DNA from: Pleurotus djamor
Taxonomy: Eukaryota > Basidiomycota > Agaricomycetes > Agaricales > Pleurotaceae
Assembly (NCBI GenBank): GCA_029747585.1
Contig: JAPEVF010000005.1
Location: forward strand, 62,001-126,000
Direction: 5' to 3'
DNA length: 64,000 bases
Shown: positions 59,156-64,000 of the stretch, one piece after another
Layout: each line of letters starts with the position of its first letter
Numbering within the stretch: position 1 is the first letter of the stretch
The notes under the pieces: model-generated
The model's input: the letters and a program-made list of their open reading frames with translations, nothing else
Told to the model about the DNA's origin: nothing
Database searches by the model: none
Position numbers and translations under genes: made by a program

Positions 59156-60664
59156 TCAAGCACGGGCTTTGAGCGTTCCCAAGAACGCAGCCTTTTCTTC
59201 GAATGTTTGGAAAGAACCGTGCTATACAAGACAAACGGAAAATGAGCTCAAAGTCAAGGGGGATTGTGTGAAAGCGGAAACTTACGCCGAACTTGGAGGA
59301 GGTGTCGATGAATTTGAGGGTAACCTTCTCGAGATCACGGCGAGAAGTGTGCACCATCAGAGACTTGCGTATCGTGATGACACGCTTCTTGGTGCCGACA
59401 ATAGAGCCCTTAACCATCAAGAAGTCGTTCTTCACGATACCGTAGTGGGGGAAGCCACCCATGGGCGTGATGGACTTCTTGGTGATATCGGATTCCGTAG
59501 AGGCGTTGGTCTCATCGCTGCCAGAACCGATACGGTAGATCTTCTTGTTGAGTTCCGTTCGGTGGTGGTATCCGTCTATGTGAGAAAGTGGTGAGTCTGG
59601 GTTCAGTAGACAGCGAGCCTCTAAACTTACTTTGACCAGCACGGGCAACGGAGAACATGACCTTCGAAGGATGCCAAGCACCAATACAAGCGACCTTGCG
59701 GAGACCCTTGTGCGTCTTGCGAGGAAGCTTCTTAGTACCCCAACGGTGAGTAGCACCCTCGAATCCGTGACCCTTGGTAACACCAATGATGTCGACACAC
59801 TCGTCTTTCTCGAAGATAGAGCCGACCTCAACGGGCTTCTCGAACAGTCCGTGAGCGAACTCAACCTTGTCAGCCACCGATCCACCGTTGACCTGGATCT
59901 CCATGAGGTGAGCCTTCTTCTGGCTGAGACCGGTCTTGCGGATTTGGGTGTGTGCGAGGACACGGACAACGGTGCAGTACTTGCGGATGCGCTCGAGTTC
60001 ACGGGCAACCGACTTTCCTCCATCCTCAGCATGCTTCTTGGCGTAACGGGTGAAGGCCTTCTTCTTCGATCGGTACCAGTTCTTGTAGAATCTGCGCTTG
60101 ACTTCGTCGGAAAGGTGGGAAGCCCAGACAGTGGTGAGTGTGCGAAGGCCACGGGGAGTCTCGACGTATCCAACAACACCGACGACGACAAGAGGTGGTG
60201 TCTCAATGATCGAAACGGCCTCAACAACTTCACGCTTGTGCATTTCTGTTTTGGAAGTTAGCCATCCCCAATATCCTTGCTACATTCGAGATACGCACTC
60301 GATCCAGGACGATCAAGGTCACGAACAACATGGGTCATACCAGCCTTGTAGCCCATGAAGGCGGTCAAGTGGACGGGTTTCTTGGGGTCATCCTAGAAAC
60401 AGGATAAACGAAACCGGAAAATCTCAAGCAACTGCACTACATACCTTGGGGAATGACTTGACCTTACCGCGATGACGAGCGGCACGCTTCCTGGGAAGGA
60501 AGCCTAACGAACCATGGCGAGGGGCTTCATACTGGGCGATGTCAGATTATCTCAATTCTAGTATCTCTGGACAGAGGGGAGCAGCACCAACCTTACGGTG
60601 ACTAGGAGTTCATAGGTTAGTCATGCCTTTTGGGTTTCATCGACGAGAATCGTACTCACCTCAT
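59156..60664 (-). CDS. RPL3: Ribosomal protein uL3
   Basis: Core large-subunit protein of cytosolic ribosomes near the peptidyl-transferase centre. The first exon codes only Met and part of Ser, and the next, a micro-exon, only SHRK. Together with exon 3 they read [20 protein letters not shown]. Then come [80 protein letters not shown], then [20 protein letters not shown] (with the loop His), [58 protein letters not shown] and [13 protein letters not shown]. It ends GTLKARA. Family identity is beyond doubt. About seven exons; ends were traced by phase. Confidence 0.96.
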
Positions 60665-61141
60665 CTTGAGGAATGGGGGCGGCGGCGGACGATATCTTTG
60701 GCTGCCTCTGTACTTTGTGGGAAATTTGCGCGTCGGTGTGTGGCTGAGAAACTGTACAGTACCTAACCAAAATGGCAATGGGTTGCCTGAGCGTCTTTTC
60801 AAGCGCGCACATGACGTAATCTTAGGTAATTATACTCGATCAGGTGATGTAAGGATTGCCTCGTCCACCGCGTGGTACGGACACCAGTGGTCTAAGTATA
60901 TCCATCTCTTGGTGCTTATTGCTCTGGGAAAATACTCCTTCGGTGAGTACACGCCTTGAGCGAAAGTGTGTGACCCCAGGCGGGAGTCTACGAACTGTTT
61001 GGTTTTGGATTCTCGACGCTGACAAGCCGATTACCAAAATCGCGTAGGGTCACGCTGTGACAGCGCACATCTCACCTTAAACTTCGTTCGAACAGCCAAA
61101 GGGCGTTCAGCGAAGCGGCTACCTCCCTCCTCCCCCCCCTA
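60665..61141. promoter_or_regulatory. Divergent promoter, uL3 / MRC1-like
   Basis: 477 bp between divergent starts. A small dyad GTCAC-GCT-GTGAC lies at 61049-61061, about 80 bp before the MRC1-like ATG. A T/C-rich CCTCCCTCCTCCCCCCCCT tract touches the start codon. No coding signal. Confidence 0.4.
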
Positions 61142-64000
61142 ATGCCCATCACCAAGGATTATTCCATCGCTGTCGACTCTACCATGTCGCCATCATCGCC
61201 CGAGTCGTCGCCACAGGTGGTTAGGCGAACTGGTAGAACATATGGTCGCAGGATATCGGAACCTGCATCTTCTTCTCATTCAGACGACGCAGGCGTAGAA
61301 TCCCCTGCCAGCGTCTACCTTACTGCGCCTCAACGACTGGACGAGGAGGTCCCCCCAAGTTCAGATGGATTCAACGCGTTTTCTGGTTCGGAGCGCGCCG
61401 ACAGCGACTCGGAGGATCCTGAACGCCCAGGCGAATCTGCCCCCTTTCAATTCGAGTGGCAGAGGAGAGTCAACGAGCTTTCTAGTGATGATGAAGATGC
61501 ATTCCCCGACATACAATTTGGCAACGATAACCAGGCGGCGCAGGGTGCGTCCCCCACCATTTCAGGAACATCCCAAGTGCCACCTGGGGAACTAGGTCGA
61601 ACAGAGCAAAGCAAAGAGGTGGCTTTGTCCTCAGATTTAGTAGAAAGTCTGCCTGCCTCCCCCAACTCTCCTCTCTCGCGTAACACTACCTTCAACAAGT
61701 CGAGTAGACGACGCCGCATTCTTCCAGGCGATTCAGACACCGAACTTGATTCCCCTCTCAAATCTCCCTCCCGCTCAGCGATACCATCACTTTTCGAGAA
61801 CAATACCACTACCACATCTAATTCTCAACTAATTTTAACGTCTCCTACCTCTGATGACGAGGTAGCGTCTGCCTTATTCAAGAAACCTACCCACCCGTCC
61901 AAGCGATCTAAGACACGTTCTGTGACTTCGAGTCCTCACCATAGTGCCGACGAAGACCATTCCGATTCCAGCATGGGACCACGGCGGACGAAGCAGCGTG
62001 GCGACAGTCAACGTCCGAACAAGAAGGGCAAAGTCAAAGCCCCGACAAAGAAGGAGCTGGCTGATACCGAACGCGCTCGAGCTCGACTTCTGGCCGAACA
62101 GCCTGCGAGTATCGCTCGAACGAATGACCCCAAGAAGCTGACGTTTAAGCTCCTTTCGAGGCTTCAGAATCGACCAGTCGAAGTCATAGCTGAACCCTCT
62201 GCTCCCTCTTCGGATCCCATAACCCAGTTTGACTCGTCGCCGGTTGTCACTACGACTTTGGCTACTGCCAATAACAAATCACTCCAGAATCTTCGTCCCC
62301 TTGGGATAATCCCACCTCTACTGGATGACGAAGACGACCTTCCGGACGTTCGTGAGCTGTCCCGGGCTGGCACCTCGGGGAAGTCTCATTCAATCCTCAA
62401 CGAACAGAAGAAGCTTTGGTTAGCTAAAGGAAAGGCTGTTGGTCGAACGAGCCAAGTCGCCAATGATGCAGAGAGCGACGACGATCTCGTCGTCGTTGAG
62501 AGTGTTAAACCTTCTTCTGATATGCACGTTGTTGCCCAGGAAGCTGCTGCAGAGCGTCGTACGCAAAAGCAACGTCATTTAGGTCCTTCGAAAGGGAAGA
62601 GGATGGTTGAACGTCTGGCTCATCCTCGCAAGGAAACCGATGTACGGAAGCTGACTCAGGCTGACCTGCTCAAACAACTGAAAGGGGACATTTACCGCCA
62701 AAACATTGATATCTGCGAACAGAAGGAGGCTGCATGGGAGGGCGTCGGTGGTACCGTAGGTGGATCGATCCAACCCGCGGCTGAACCACAGGCTCTAGCA
62801 GCGGACGCCGCCAACAAGCTCGCAAGGTCACTCCAGGCTTCTGTAGAGGGTAAACCAACGTATGAAGAGTCGAATGATGAAGCGAGTGATGAAGAATATG
62901 TACCTCCTCCCGACGACGAAGCCGAAGCAGAGTTGGTTTTGTCCGGGGACGAAGATGTGACCATGGTCGACGACGAAGTCCCCTTCTTTTCATCACAAGA
63001 GACTGAAAATGACGACGCTACCGCCCCCGTGCTTCGTCGTTCCCGTGCACATGTTGTTCTCAATTCAGATTCCGAAAACGACGATGAGTCAGAAAATCGA
63101 CGTCCCAAGCGCACTCTGCCATCACAAAGCCCGGTTCCATCCATTGTCGAGCAGCTATCTTCCTTGGACGAGCGTACGGAAGATGAAGATGACAAAGAGA
63201 ACAGCACAGGACGCATGTATGACAAGGGTGATGACAAGGAGAACAAGGCCGTCGTACGACATGGCATCGACTCTCGTCTACCATTCGGCCCTCGCAAGGT
63301 CTCAGGACTTGGAAGGAACGATACACGCCTCTCTTTGTCGCCTGGGACACCTGGAATCGAGGACAGTGCGAGTCAGTCCCGCGAGCCGTTCAAAGACTTA
63401 CTCTCCGATGAGGATCCGTTCAAGTCTCCTTCACAGATCTCCTTCACCGCGCGCTTACTCCAGACTTCCCCCAAGTCGAGTTCGCTCCCTTCTCAACAAT
63501 TCACGCCGCAGAAGTTGGGTGGTCTTGCTTTCTCCCAAGATGAGGATCAAGAAAATTGTGAGAATGTATTTGAGCCCAAGGCGTTGCAGCCCAGTTTCTC
63601 GCAGATGTTTCAGTCCCAGACTCAAGTCGCTTCCTCTTCTGTGAGTTGCTGTAGCTCTTTCAAAGCTCAATAACTAATGTGCTACAAGGCGTTTGGAGGA
63701 TTGCATAAGCTACGCGACTCGACCCTCGAGAAAGACCTCCCGCTTACCCTTGACCTCCCGCTACAACCCGCTCTCGATGTTGACGAAAATATCCGCAAGC
63801 AAGCCGATGATGTTTTCGAGAGAGAGCAAGAGTATATATTGGAGGCTCTCCAGCCGAAAGCACCTCCAACTCAGCCCAAAGTCTACATTGATGATCATGG
63901 GTCTGTCAAAGTAGTTTATAGTGGCTTCCGTAAACTGACATTTTCGCCAGCTTTTTGACGCAAACGCGTCCTGACGTCGATAGCCCTGAAGTCTATAAGA
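61142..64000 (+). CDS. MRC1: MRC1/Claspin-like replication checkpoint mediator, 3' end missing
   Basis: Mrc1/Claspin travels with the replisome and passes ATR/Mec1 signals to the checkpoint kinase. Starts MPITKDYSIAVDSTMSPSSP. It is highly charged and Ser-rich with many SQ/TQ, SP and acidic clusters. A basic helix KKELADTERARARLLAEQPA, then KKLTFKLLSRLQNRPVE resembles the conserved early block of fungal Mrc1. Near the end are DPFKSPSQISFTARLLQTSP, then LPLTLDLPLQPALDVDENIR, DDVFEREQEYILEALQP, and across an intron YIDDHG-FLTQTRPDVDSP. The last phrase (YxDxxGFLTQTRP) is the Mrc1 domain signature. Introns at about 63641-63689 and 63900-63949. It continues beyond 64000. Confidence 0.82.

Noticed and set aside
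58743..60233. 496-codon frame antisense to uL3
   Set aside because: It mirrors the codon-biased uL3 exons, crosses uL3 introns and contains no known motif; long antisense frames are expected opposite biased ribosomal genes.

Overview
The window is nuclear DNA of a filamentous basidiomycete, most likely an Agaricomycete. The evidence is the architecture: many short GT-AG introns (mostly about 45-80 nt), a CBM1-bearing family 6 cellulase, a chitin synthase, SLA1 and BEM1 polarity scaffolds, a fungal SEC7 and NOT3/5, and an orphan seven-transmembrane protein whose sequence pattern I associate with mushroom-forming fungi. Genes lie on both strands without operons, and several convergent pairs end within 60-120 bp of each other. 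There is no transposon, CRISPR array, plasmid or viral feature. The base calls contain six isolated N characters, each next to a homopolymer run. The two that fall in exons behave as one surplus base.

Layout. 0.8-4 kb: a GH6 cellobiohydrolase-like gene (minus) diverges from an acidic EF-hand-like protein (plus). 4-10.3 kb: a peroxisomal PMP47/ANT1-type carrier, tRNA-Tyr (with intron), RTP1/TANGO6, TRAPPC2L, tRNA-Arg(ACG). 10.4-23.4 kb: eRF3 (SUP35) and the endocytic adaptor SLA1, divergently transcribed, then the large ARF-GEF SEC7. 24-28.8 kb: a divergent 14-3-3 protein, deoxyhypusine synthase, a small mitochondrial-looking protein, COQ10 and a CCHC zinc-knuckle protein of the GIS2/CNBP type. 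28.8-30.4 kb: a long gene-poor stretch. 30.4-38.6 kb: an aromatic aminotransferase, a chitin synthase, a RING E3 and a small SPO12-like protein. 39.5-49.6 kb: the orphan 7TM protein, mitochondrial bL12m, NOT3/5, BEM1 and complex I subunit NDUFA12. 49.6-58.7 kb: L-2-hydroxyglutarate dehydrogenase, CNS1/TTC4, ribosomal protein eS7, a Rab-type GTPase with a very large insertion, AMMECR1 and a PPR-like protein. 59-64 kb: ribosomal protein uL3 and the 5' part of an MRC1/Claspin-like checkpoint gene that runs off the window.

Function. Most genes are conserved housekeeping genes: translation (eRF3, eS7, uL3, hypusination, GIS2, CNS1), vesicle traffic and polarity (SEC7, TRAPPC2L, Rab, SLA1, BEM1, chitin synthase), and mitochondria (COQ10, bL12m, NDUFA12, L2HGDH, PPR). 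Their proximity looks like ordinary fungal gene order and not a functional cluster. I did not find a convincing new multi-gene system. The most unusual items are single genes: a GH6 enzyme whose catalytic-acid position is Lys, and a Rab-like GTPase with an approximately 150-residue proline/serine-rich and acidic insertion plus a non-canonical G4 motif.
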